DNA of 40,993 bases from an uncultured Bacteroidales bacterium (lineage in GTDB: Bacteria > Bacteroidota > Bacteroidia > Bacteroidales > Lentimicrobiaceae). This document shows, piece by piece, positions 26,922 through 35,095 of the stretch. A model generated the notes under the pieces. The model ran no database searches, had not been told where the DNA came from, and saw only the letters and a list, made by a program, of their open reading frames with translations. The first letter of the stretch is position 1, and each line of letters opens with the position of its first letter. The position numbers and the translations under genes are program-made. Location of the stretch: positions 1 to 40,993 of the forward strand of contig CALCQV010000032.1 of assembly GCA_937894795.1 (NCBI GenBank). The letters are read 5' to 3'.

Positions 26922-26937
26922 CACCAATATTATTGTT

Positions 26938-28452
26938 ATGAAAGAAATCAGAGTAAGATTTGCCCCAAGTCCAACAGGACCGCTACACATAGGAGGTGTA
27001 CGCACAGCACTGTATAATTATCTGTTTGCGAAAAAAAACAATGGTAAGTTTTTGCTTCGAATAGAAGATACTGACCAAAACAGGTATGTGCCGGGCGCCG
27101 AGAAATATATAATTGATGCACTCAAATGGTGCGGAATAGAGTATGATGAAGGTGTTGGCATTGGTGGCCCTCATTCACCATATAGGCAAAGTGAGCGTAA
27201 ACACCTTTATTTTGAATATGCTGAACAGCTTTTGAATGAAGGGAAAGCCTACTATGCTTTTGATACACCTGAGGATTTGGATTCAATGCGTGAACGTTTA
27301 ACTGCTAAAGGAGTAGCAACTCCACAATATGATTACCTGTCACGTTACGAGATGAAGAATTCTCTCGTTTTACCAGCTGATGAAGTGGAGCAACGCATTA
27401 AAAACGGGGATTCCTATGTTATACGTTGTCTCATTCCTGCAGATAGGGAAATTATTGTAAATGATCTTATACGCGGTGAAGTTATTGTACATTCTTCAAA
27501 GTTGGACGATAAAGTCCTCTTTAAATCGGATGGAATGCCAACATACCATCTGGCAAATATAGTTGATGATCATTTGATGGAGATTACTCATGTAATACGC
27601 GGTGAAGAATGGTTGCCCTCTGCCCCACTCCATGTGCTACTATATGAATATTTCAATTGGCAGGCACCTGAATTTGCTCACCTCCCTCTCCTGCTTAAAC
27701 CCGATGGAAATGGTAAGCTAAGCAAGCGTGATGGCGATCGTTTAGGTTTTCCGGTATTTCCACTCAGGTGGATTGATCCGAAGAGTCATGAAGTCTCATC
27801 CGGTTACCGTGAATCAGGATATTTGCCCGATGCCTTTATAAATATGCTTGCATTACTGGGCTGGAATCCCGGAACAGCGCAGGAAATTTTCTCGATGGAT
27901 GAATTGATTCAGGCCTTCTCCATTGATCGTGTTGGCAAACATGGATCGAAATTTGACCCCGAAAAGGCCAAATGGTTTAATCATCACTATCTTTCGTCAT
28001 TAAGAGATATAGATATTGCCCGATTACTTGAAGAGCAGGTACTTGGAAAAGGAATATCAACCGAAATCAATTATCTGGTAAAAGTAGCGGCACTTATTAA
28101 AGAACGTGCTACACTCATACCCGATTTATGGGAACAGGCATCATTATTCTTTATTGATCCGGTTAGTTATGACGAAAAGGTAAAAACTAAAGTGTGGCGT
28201 CCTGATACTCCGCAAATGCTGCAATCAATCATAGATTTTATCTCATTTCAAGAGGATCTTTCACTGGAAGTGTTTGAACCTGCCTTAAAAGATTTCATTC
28301 ATCAGTCAGGTTTGAACATGGGACAGGTAATGAACACTTTACGCTTGGCTTTGGTTGGTTCGGCTTTTGGTCCGGGTATAGCAGGTATCATATCAGTGCT
28401 TGGCAAAGAGAGAACTATTGAACGTATCCGGAACCTGATGACTAAGGCCTGA
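26938..28452 (+). CDS. gltX: Glutamyl-tRNA synthetase
   Basis: GltX charges tRNA-Glu with glutamate in an ATP-dependent reaction. It is a class I synthetase with the HIGH-type motif PSPTGPLHIGG (about 10-20) and the KMSKS-type motif KLSKR in GNGKLSKRDGD. The anticodon-binding domain lies in the last 200 residues. The ATG at 26938 gives 504 aa starting MKEIRVRFAPSPTG, as expected for the family. An in-frame GTG at 26872 would add 22 unsupported residues and run across the promoter box. A long palindrome follows its stop. Confidence 0.96.
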   Translation: MKEIRVRFAPSPTGPLHIGGVRTALYNYLFAKKNNGKFLLRIEDTDQNRYVPGAEKYIIDALKWCGIEYDEGVGIGGPHSPYRQSERKHLYFEYAEQLLNEGKAYYAFDTPEDLDSMRERLTAKGVATPQYDYLSRYEMKNSLVLPADEVEQRIKNGDSYVIRCLIPADREIIVNDLIRGEVIVHSSKLDDKVLFKSDGMPTYHLANIVDDHLMEITHVIRGEEWLPSAPLHVLLYEYFNWQAPEFAHLPLLLKPDGNGKLSKRDGDRLGFPVFPLRWIDPKSHEVSSGYRESGYLPDAFINMLALLGWNPGTAQEIFSMDELIQAFSIDRVGKHGSKFDPEKAKWFNHHYLSSLRDIDIARLLEEQVLGKGISTEINYLVKVAALIKERATLIPDLWEQASLFFIDPVSYDEKVKTKVWRPDTPQMLQSIIDFISFQEDLSLEVFEPALKDFIHQSGLNMGQVMNTLRLALVGSAFGPGIAGIISVLGKERTIERIRNLMTKA

Positions 28453-28533
28453 TTATAAGCATTATATATGATTGTTAAGATTTAAAGTCCTCAAGGTTGG
28501 ATTCCAACTTTATTGGGGATTGATTTGTATCAG

Positions 28534-28630
28534 GTCCAGTACAACTCCAGTATAACTCCAGTTCAAGTCCAGTAAATCATGGGATTTACAACAGTTATAC
28601 TGGAGTTGTACTGGAGGTGAACTGGAGGTG
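28534..28630. repeat. Palindrome built from phased 11-bp CCAGT repeats
   Basis: A perfect inverted repeat of 23 bp (28535-28557 with 28593-28615) encloses a smaller 7-bp hairpin, GTAAATC/GATTTAC (28572-28578, 28583-28589). Each arm is itself a tandem repeat of units like CCAGTACAACT and CCAGTATAACT. CCAGT recurs at 28536, 28547, 28558 and 28569 and its complement ACTGG at 28599, 28610 and 28621, always 11 bp apart. It lies between gltX and the ProX-like gene, both on the + strand. There is no T-tract, so it is not a typical terminator. Confidence 0.9.
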
Positions 28631-28693
28631 AAGCAAAGGGATACTAAAGCAATCTTTAATGGATTATCAGAAGTACTCAGCTAAAATTAAGAC

Positions 28694-29203
28694 ATGAAAA
28701 TAATTAGTAATATGATAGGCGATCAGCAATTGTATAGGAAGTTGGAAAAGATGGGTATTTCATTTGAATACTTTGAGCATCCACCGGCACCAACAATAGA
28801 AATTGCGGTACAATACTGGAAAGATATAAAGCAAACAACCCATTGTAAGAATCTCTTCTTCCGAAATCATAAGGGTAACAGGCATTACCTGGTAATATTT
28901 GATCACCGTAAGGAACTGGGAATTCATGATCTAGAAAAGTATCTGAAACAAGGCAAATTATCCTTTGCATCTGAGCAGCGAATGCAGAAATATCTTGGTT
29001 TAAAACCGGGATCCGTGTCACCTTTCGGACTTATAAATGACGTTGACCACCATGTTTATCTATTTCTGGACAAGGATTTGTCGGCACAGCCAAAAATAAG
29101 TTTTCATCCGAATGACAACCGTGCTTCACTTGTGATCAGATATGAGGATTTCCTGAGATTTCTTACAATAATGTCTAATGGTTATGAGTTTGTAGAAATG
29201 TGA
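28694..29203 (+). CDS. ProX-type aminoacyl-tRNA deacylase (YbaK/EbsC fold)
   Basis: The 169-aa length and the INS/YbaK-like fold match 'prolyl-tRNA synthetase associated domain' proteins, the free-standing ProXp-ala group. These hydrolyse Ala-tRNA-Pro, or other mischarged tRNAs, in trans. Visible features are the FEHPPAPTIEIAVQ N-terminal block, the HCKNLFFRN strand with K52 in the position of the catalytic lysine, LGLKPGSVSPFGLIND, and the 'ISFHPNDNRASLVI' ending. ATG at 28694 or the internal ATG at codon 7 are both possible. It stands near gltX, so two translation-fidelity genes are neighbours. Confidence 0.87.
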   Translation: MKIISNMIGDQQLYRKLEKMGISFEYFEHPPAPTIEIAVQYWKDIKQTTHCKNLFFRNHKGNRHYLVIFDHRKELGIHDLEKYLKQGKLSFASEQRMQKYLGLKPGSVSPFGLINDVDHHVYLFLDKDLSAQPKISFHPNDNRASLVIRYEDFLRFLTIMSNGYEFVEM

Positions 29204-29587
29204 GGAACGACCTGTACTGTTGTGATTGCAGGTTTGTCTATAATTGAAATAGAATGATTTAGTTTGTGCTAAATGCCGGTCTCTATAATTTGCAATTTGT
29301 GTAATCTGGCATTAATCAATATTCAAAGTTGCCAATACTGATGGAACGTTATAAAAGCGTTGATAATACATGCTTGTAGTTGCATACATGTTTATGAAAA
29401 GTAAGTGATTTTTCATTGTTAAGTCTGTTTAAGCAGCATATTTCTCAATAAATCAAAGCATTAGTAATTTAGAATAGTTCTAAATTTAATAAAAATTAGT
29501 GCGAAACTGTTTTTTGTTAGCTAATATTTATGAATTTTGGGCCCCAATTCAGCACCATTGACCAAAACAGCAAATATACCTGCCATT
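29204..29587. other. 384-bp AT-rich leader region
   Basis: No gene is convincing here. The notable element is a 21-bp operator-like palindrome at 29466-29486, listed separately. No TTG/TAnnTTTG promoter pair with good spacing was found. Confidence 0.4.
29466..29486. promoter_or_regulatory. Operator-like palindrome upstream of the haem/TonB block
   Basis: AATTTAGAA and TTCTAAATT form a perfect 9-bp inverted repeat around TAG. It lies about 100 bp upstream of the small secreted-protein gene and 580 bp before the TonB receptor. Length, symmetry and the TTTAGA...TCTAAA core resemble operators of metal-responsive dimers of the Fur or DtxR families. The regulator is not identified. Confidence 0.5.
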
Positions 29588-29932
29588 ATGAAGAGGGGAT
29601 TTATAGTCCTCTGGGCTACTGCTATTTTTTGGTTTTATCTTGGTAACCTGATTAATTTTCACCAGAATCGCATCTGGGGGAAGATACTAATACCAGCTTG
29701 TTTTACACATTCATCAGTAAATAACAAGGATTTTGGGTCACTATTAAATTCTGACCATGATTCGTTTTCATCACTCTTTGAATTAGATTTTAATGCAATT
29801 GCCGATAATCAAATTGTCTCCACAGAACCTGTGGTGGCATATTCGATTTTCATAGCTAATTCTTACACTGAAAGCCTGTATGAGTCAACGGTTATTGATA
29901 ATAACCGATTGAGAGGTCCTCCCTTAGGCTGA
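29588..29932 (+). CDS. Small secreted or membrane-anchored hypothetical protein
   Basis: A 114-aa frame with a hydrophobic N-terminus after MKRG (about 5-22), a polar Asp/Ser-rich middle and a C-terminal NNRLRGPPLG. It is not a recognised family. Short Bacteroidota proteins with a signal peptide and a C-terminal R(G/A)PP often precede TonB-dependent receptor genes (for example the HYC_CC_PP group), and this one is 135 bp before such a gene. It lacks the HYC and CC residues of that group. ATG 29588 is chosen because it leads directly into the hydrophobic span. Coding status is probable but not proven. Confidence 0.5.
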   Translation: MKRGFIVLWATAIFWFYLGNLINFHQNRIWGKILIPACFTHSSVNNKDFGSLLNSDHDSFSSLFELDFNAIADNQIVSTEPVVAYSIFIANSYTESLYESTVIDNNRLRGPPLG

Positions 29933-30000
29933 AAATTAATACCCGTAATTTCTTTAAAAAGAGACTGCTCAGTTCTTAATGAGTCGTTGATCGGGCAAAG

Positions 30001-30020
30001 ACTGCATAATTCCATGCAGT
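30001..30020. promoter_or_regulatory. Hairpin in the TonB-receptor leader
   Basis: ACTGCAT (30001-30007) and ATGCAGT (30014-30020) form a 7-bp stem with a 6-base loop, ending 47 bases before the receptor ATG. No T-tract follows. It may be an mRNA-stability or processing element between the small gene and the receptor. Confidence 0.35.
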
Positions 30021-30067
30021 TTGGCAATTATAATTTTCAGTTTACTAAATCAATCTCTCAATTCACA

Positions 30068-32191
30068 ATGAATAAAAAACTATTATTCCTGATAACAGGT
30101 TGTGTAAGCATCTCCTATTTTGCAATGGCACAATATCATGCCCCTGCTTCAGATTCAGCCGATTTAAAGACCATCAACTTAAATGAAATAGTGGTGAAGT
30201 CATCACGTGAGAACAGTGTGATGATCAAGAACCTGGCTTCATCCATTACTTTAATGAAAGCAAAGACTTTAGACGACAACAATATTTCATCACTCAAGGA
30301 CCTGGTAGGCTTTGTTCCCAACTTTTTCATGCCTGATTATGGTTCTAGGCTTACATCACCGGTATATATACGTGGCATTGGCTCAAGAATCAATTCGCCG
30401 TCCATTGGTTTATATGTTGATAATGTACCTTATTTTGAGAAATCTGCCTTTGATTTTGAGTTTAATGATATTGACCGTGTAGAAGTATTGCGGGGTCCGC
30501 AAGGAACTTCATACGGTAGAAATACCATGGGTGGTTTAATTAAAGTATATACCAAAGATCCTACTGAATCAAGAGAAACCAAACTTTCACTATCAGGTGG
30601 TAATTATGGCTATTTCAGATCTGATCTCTCACATTCCCAGCCATTAAGTTCCAAAACAGGTATTTCTGCATCGGGCTTCTATGGCAGAAGTGGGGGTTAT
30701 TTTACCAATGAGTTTGAAGGCACTTCAGTTGACAAGGATACATATTTTGGTGCACGGATTAAGCTGATTCATAATATAACCGACAGAACCAAGCTGCAAT
30801 TTACATCTGGTTATGAACACAGCAATCAGGGCGGGTATCCATATGCCCAGATAAATCTTGAAACGAAAGAGGTCTCCCCTATTAATTATGATTTTTACAG
30901 CTCCTATGAAAGAGACATTCTCTCAAATGCCGTTAATATTGAGCATTCAGCCAGTGACCTTATTTTACAATCGGTAACCAGTCATCAATATTTAAAGGAT
31001 GATCAAAACATTGACCAGGACTTCACAGCCAAATCCCTTTTCTTTGTTAACCAGAATACCAACCAGAATATGTTCTCGCAGGAGTTCACCATAAAAAATA
31101 AGCCTGGTCATAAAATTTCATGGGTTGCAGGAGCTTTTGGCTTTTTGCAATACATGCAGGACAACGTGACTGTAACTTATGGCCCCGATGGTATCATTGC
31201 CTATAAGTTGCCGGGCGATGCATCACGGATCAAGAATTATGACAATATTGTCAAGGGAGGGGCTCTGTTTGGAGAATCAACCATTAATGATTTGCTTGTT
31301 AAAGGATTAAAATTCACTGCAGGCATTAGGTTTGATTATGAAGAAGCCATTCAGGATTACTTCTATAACACAGTAACTGCCGGTGTTCAGAAAACAGTTG
31401 ATGATTCACGCGGTTTGGTAAATTATACTGAAGTACTACCCAAAGCATCCTTATCATATAACATCAATAATCAGGTATCAACTTACGCAACAGTTGCTAA
31501 AGGTTATAAAACAGGAGGCTTCAACACAACCTTTGAAAGTGAGGAAGACAGAAGCTTCAAACCTGAATTCAGCTGGAATTATGAAGCCGGAATCAAGACC
31601 ATCTTCTTCCAGAAGGCCCTATTGATGAACTTTAGCGCTTTTTATATCGACTGGAAAGACCAGCAGATATATCAACCTGTGCCCAGTGGACAAGGATCAA
31701 TGCTTAAGAATGCCGGACATTCAGTCAGCAAAGGCTTTGAAGCTGAGATTATTGCCAAACCATTCAGGAATTTCTCCATTTATACCAGCTATGGTTTTAC
31801 CGAGGCCAGGTTTACCGAGTACCAACGTACCGCTGAAATCAACTATAAAGGAAACTACATCCCCTACGCACCAGGTAATACATTGCAGGTAGGCGCTGAT
31901 TGGGCTCTAAATATTAATAAACGCGGTCTTCAGAAAATAGTCTTCTTTGCGAATTATCAGGGACAAGGTAAGATATACTGGAATGAAGAAAATACAGCAT
32001 CGCAGGATTATTATAGCATGGTCAACGGGAAGATATCTTTCCTCACCAAATATACCCGCATTGACTTATGGGCCAAGAATATTCTAAATGAGGAATACCA
32101 TTCATTCTACTTTACATCCCTGGGCAAATCGTTTGTACAGGTAGGAAAGCCGGTACAGTTAGGTGCCAATGTTATAATTCCTATAAAGTAA
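30068..32191 (+). CDS. TonB-dependent outer-membrane receptor
   Basis: A 707-aa receptor. It has a signal peptide (1-21, cut at AMA-Q), a plug domain (about 35-165) with the TonB-box-like 'LKTINLNEIVV', 'SPVYIRGIGSRINSPSIGLYVD' and 'VEVLRGPQGTSYGRNTMGGLI', and a 22-strand-type barrel ending in aromatic/hydrophobic IIPIK. The carboxypeptidase-like N-terminal domain of SusC receptors is absent, so this is a classical siderophore, haem or vitamin-type receptor. ATG 30068 is chosen over an upstream in-frame ATG (29987) because it starts the signal peptide. The neighbours are an MFS carrier (23 bases downstream) and late haem genes, suggesting a porphyrin ligand by inference. Confidence 0.92.
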   Translation: MNKKLLFLITGCVSISYFAMAQYHAPASDSADLKTINLNEIVVKSSRENSVMIKNLASSITLMKAKTLDDNNISSLKDLVGFVPNFFMPDYGSRLTSPVYIRGIGSRINSPSIGLYVDNVPYFEKSAFDFEFNDIDRVEVLRGPQGTSYGRNTMGGLIKVYTKDPTESRETKLSLSGGNYGYFRSDLSHSQPLSSKTGISASGFYGRSGGYFTNEFEGTSVDKDTYFGARIKLIHNITDRTKLQFTSGYEHSNQGGYPYAQINLETKEVSPINYDFYSSYERDILSNAVNIEHSASDLILQSVTSHQYLKDDQNIDQDFTAKSLFFVNQNTNQNMFSQEFTIKNKPGHKISWVAGAFGFLQYMQDNVTVTYGPDGIIAYKLPGDASRIKNYDNIVKGGALFGESTINDLLVKGLKFTAGIRFDYEEAIQDYFYNTVTAGVQKTVDDSRGLVNYTEVLPKASLSYNINNQVSTYATVAKGYKTGGFNTTFESEEDRSFKPEFSWNYEAGIKTIFFQKALLMNFSAFYIDWKDQQIYQPVPSGQGSMLKNAGHSVSKGFEAEIIAKPFRNFSIYTSYGFTEARFTEYQRTAEINYKGNYIPYAPGNTLQVGADWALNINKRGLQKIVFFANYQGQGKIYWNEENTASQDYYSMVNGKISFLTKYTRIDLWAKNILNEEYHSFYFTSLGKSFVQVGKPVQLGANVIIPIK

Positions 32192-32214
32192 CAAGAATCT
32201 CCAATAAGTGTGAC

Positions 32215-33618
32215 ATGAGAAAATATTCAACACTGCTCAGTCTTTACCTTGCTCAGTCCATTCCAATGAGCTTTTTCTCCACCATTGTGCCGGTTATTAT
32301 GCGGCAGGAGAATTATTCATTGGCTATGATTGGCTTGTTGCAGCTAATAAAGTTACCCTGGATATTCAAATTCCTCTGGGCACCATTGGTTGATAGATTT
32401 GGCAATTCTGTTTCCAACTACAAACGTTGGATATTTTCATCTGAACTGCTTTATGCTATTGTGATATTGAGCATTGGATTCTTTGACCTTAAATTTGATT
32501 TTAAGTTAATTATTACATTGATGCTTATTGCATTCACTGCATCTGCAACCCAGGATATCGCCACTGATGCCTTTGCCATTAGAGTTCTGAAAAGAAAGGA
32601 AAGAAGCTTGGGTAATAGTATGCAATCAGCCGGTTCTTTCCTTGGAACAATGGCCGGCAGTGGGCTGTTGCTGATAATCTATCATTATTTTGGATGGAAC
32701 GGCCTATTAATATGCCTTGCCGGTTTTGTTCTGATTGCATTGATTCCTCTATACTTCTATAAGCAAAAGGATACGGCGGATGATGACACTGAAGAAGGAA
32801 TAGCATTTCATGGACATTGGTTTCACCGAAAGAGAAAAGTAAGAAATCAATATCAGGTTATTGAACAAAAGTCGTGCTCCCATGGCCATCATAAGGAGTT
32901 AAGCGAAGCTGAGCACAATGCAATTTATCAGCCGGCAAGCATGAAGGACATAGGGTTATTTTTCCGTCAGAAAGGAATCTTCAGAAGACTTATTCTGCTG
33001 TTTTTCTTCTATTCAGGAATTATTGGAATACTCTCATTAGTAAAGCCTTTTCTGGTAGACCAGGGATTCAATATTAAACAGATTGGCATTATTTCAGGTA
33101 TCTGTGGAACCGCCAGCGGCGCCATAAGTGCTGTTTTCGCCGGTCTTATTATCAGAAAGATAGGACGAAGAAACAGCTTGTACATCTTCTCTGCCCTGAG
33201 CTTATTTACTACTCTGTTTTTTGTGTGGCTGTTGAGTGGCAACATGTCGAAGATGTATCTGTATACTGCTGTAGTTCTGCTTTGGGTGACTTATGGCATG
33301 TCGTCTGTTGCAATATATACCATTTCAATGGATGTGGTTCGCAAAGGAAGAGAAGGGACCGATTTTACCATTCAAATAGTAATCACACATCTTAGCGGTC
33401 TGATTATTACCATATTAAGCGGAAAACTGGCAGATATTCTTTCTTTCAGAGGATTGGTGATAATAGAATCAATTGTAGCTGCGTGTGTTTTGATAAGTTT
33501 GCCATTCCTCTATCGGGAAAAGCTGAGCGGAGAAGCAAGTTTAATGAAGACAATGATCGCAGATGAGAATGCTGAGATTTTACCCAAAGAAAATATAATC
33601 CATAAAACAGGATCCTGA
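32215..33618 (+). CDS. AmpG/PAT-like MFS transporter with His-rich loop
   Basis: A 467-aa, 12-span MFS protein. The N-terminal 'LYLAQSIPMSFFSTIVPVIMRQENYSLAMIGL' and 'LPWIFKFLWAPLVDRFG' are typical of the AmpG/PAT (SLC33-like) branch, which carries muropeptides, acyl-CoA or other bulky solutes. The loop between spans 6 and 7 is enlarged and holds two His clusters, HGHWFH (H199, H201, H204) and CSHGHH (C221, H223, H225, H226), facing the cytoplasm. Such a loop could bind metal or haem. It starts 23 bases after the TonB-receptor gene, with hemN 92 bases downstream. The cargo is unknown; a porphyrin is the contextual guess. Confidence 0.85.
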   Translation: MRKYSTLLSLYLAQSIPMSFFSTIVPVIMRQENYSLAMIGLLQLIKLPWIFKFLWAPLVDRFGNSVSNYKRWIFSSELLYAIVILSIGFFDLKFDFKLIITLMLIAFTASATQDIATDAFAIRVLKRKERSLGNSMQSAGSFLGTMAGSGLLLIIYHYFGWNGLLICLAGFVLIALIPLYFYKQKDTADDDTEEGIAFHGHWFHRKRKVRNQYQVIEQKSCSHGHHKELSEAEHNAIYQPASMKDIGLFFRQKGIFRRLILLFFFYSGIIGILSLVKPFLVDQGFNIKQIGIISGICGTASGAISAVFAGLIIRKIGRRNSLYIFSALSLFTTLFFVWLLSGNMSKMYLYTAVVLLWVTYGMSSVAIYTISMDVVRKGREGTDFTIQIVITHLSGLIITILSGKLADILSFRGLVIIESIVAACVLISLPFLYREKLSGEASLMKTMIADENAEILPKENIIHKTGS

Positions 33619-33710
33619 TTTGCATGCGAACAATGTAATCCATCCATGATCGATGCAAAGTCAATGAACCCTTAACTTTTATCATTTAAAGATCAAAAAA
33701 TATAATTTTA

Positions 33711-35090
33711 ATGATACCACGACAACTTCTAGACAAATACAATCAATCATTACCCAGATATACCAGTTATCCACCAGCAAACTACTTCAACTCAGATATT
33801 GACAGCGAAGGGTTTAAGCAGCTTTTAACTGCTTCGAATAATTCGCAGATGACTAACATTTCACTCTATGTACATATACCTTATTGCCATAAGATTTGCT
33901 TTTATTGTGGTTGCAACTCAGTAAAGTATCCGAAAGCAAATTCAGTTGAAGACTATGTTCAGGCTTTGTTAAAGGAGATTAAGATGGTACGTGAGTTACT
34001 TGACCCATCACGTAAAGTATCTCAACTTCATTACGGTGGAGGTACTCCTAATGCCATACCTGTGGAGTATATTGAAGCCATCAACAAGTTGATTTTCGAT
34101 GAATTCGAATTCATTGAAAACCCTGAGATTGCCATTGAATGTCATCCGGCTCATCTTACTGAAGAGTATATGGAAAGACTGGTGAAGAGTGGCTTTAACC
34201 GGTTCAGCTTGGGTATACAGGATTTTAACACTCAAGTGTTGAAGACAGCAAACAGGGAGCCATCAAAATTGCCTTTAGAAAAGATAACAAGCTTTTTGAG
34301 AAGTCTGGACCCAAAAATCAAAATCAACTTTGATTTTATTTACGGACTGCCACTACAGTCACCAGAAGGCTTTACTGAAACCATTAGCAAGGCAATAACA
34401 TTTTCGCCCGATAGGATTGTTACCTTCTCATATGCCCATGTGCCATGGTTTAAAAAGTATCAATTAGCACTGGAGAGAGCTGGGCTGCCCGATGCTGAAA
34501 CCAAAATACGTATGTTTGAGTCGGCATTCACACTATTGAATGAGAATGGTTATAGTGATATAGGAATGGACCACTATGCCAAAGGTGATGATGAACTTAT
34601 TCTGGCACTGCAGAAAAACGAATTACACCGTAACTTCCAGGGCTATTGCACCCGTCGTACCACAGGACAGGTATATGCGTTTGGAGTTTCATCCATAAGC
34701 CAGCTCCACGATTCATATATTCAAAACACAAAAGATATCAATGAATATGTACATAAAATAGGGCAGGGGGAGTTCCCGGTTGAGAAGGGTTACAGGTTAA
34801 GTTTTAATGAAACGGTTATTCGTGAAGTAATCAATCACTTGATGTGCAACCGATTCATGTTATGGACAGAGATAGCTGAACGCTTTGCAATAACCGTTGA
34901 TCAGTTGAAGCAAATCACATCATTTGAGCCTACGAAAGTTGAAGATCTGGTAGCTGATGAACTTTTGATTGTAAATGATGAAGGTGTTACCATTACATCA
35001 AAGGGCAGGTTTTTTATCAGAAACATTGCAGTAGCCTTTGATCCCGCCCTGGCAACGCCATCTGACAAGAAGTTCTCAAAATCAATTTGA
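33711..35090 (+). CDS. hemN: Oxygen-independent coproporphyrinogen III oxidase
   Basis: A radical-SAM enzyme that decarboxylates coproporphyrinogen III to protoporphyrinogen IX without O2. The N-terminal PRYTSYPPANYF (16-26) is specific to HemN and argues against the HemW haem-chaperone branch. The cluster motif is C59-x3-C63-x2-C66-x-C68 in YCHKICFYCGCN. LHYGGGTPN and FDFIYGLP are the SAM-binding elements, and a HemN C-terminal domain follows. The 459-aa length is normal. hemG begins 5 bases after the stop, so the two are coupled. This is the first of three late haem steps encoded here. Confidence 0.95.
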   Translation: MIPRQLLDKYNQSLPRYTSYPPANYFNSDIDSEGFKQLLTASNNSQMTNISLYVHIPYCHKICFYCGCNSVKYPKANSVEDYVQALLKEIKMVRELLDPSRKVSQLHYGGGTPNAIPVEYIEAINKLIFDEFEFIENPEIAIECHPAHLTEEYMERLVKSGFNRFSLGIQDFNTQVLKTANREPSKLPLEKITSFLRSLDPKIKINFDFIYGLPLQSPEGFTETISKAITFSPDRIVTFSYAHVPWFKKYQLALERAGLPDAETKIRMFESAFTLLNENGYSDIGMDHYAKGDDELILALQKNELHRNFQGYCTRRTTGQVYAFGVSSISQLHDSYIQNTKDINEYVHKIGQGEFPVEKGYRLSFNETVIREVINHLMCNRFMLWTEIAERFAITVDQLKQITSFEPTKVEDLVADELLIVNDEGVTITSKGRFFIRNIAVAFDPALATPSDKKFSKSI

Positions 35091-35095
35091 AATAA

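Noticed and set aside
26872..26937. GTG start for gltX adding 22 residues
   Set aside because: It overlaps the TATCTTTG promoter-like box, and the family begins at MKEIRVRF-like sequence.
28534..28630. CRISPR array or IS terminal repeats
   Set aside because: Units are 11 bp with no unique spacers, no cas genes or transposase are near, and no target duplication is seen.
29987..30067. N-terminal extension of the TonB receptor from an upstream ATG
   Set aside because: The 27 added residues precede a clear signal peptide beginning MNKKLLF, which must be N-terminal.
33711..35090. HemW (haem chaperone) instead of HemN
   Set aside because: The N-terminal PRYTSYP motif and the CX3CX2CXC cluster with the HemN-length C-terminal domain are those of true HemN.
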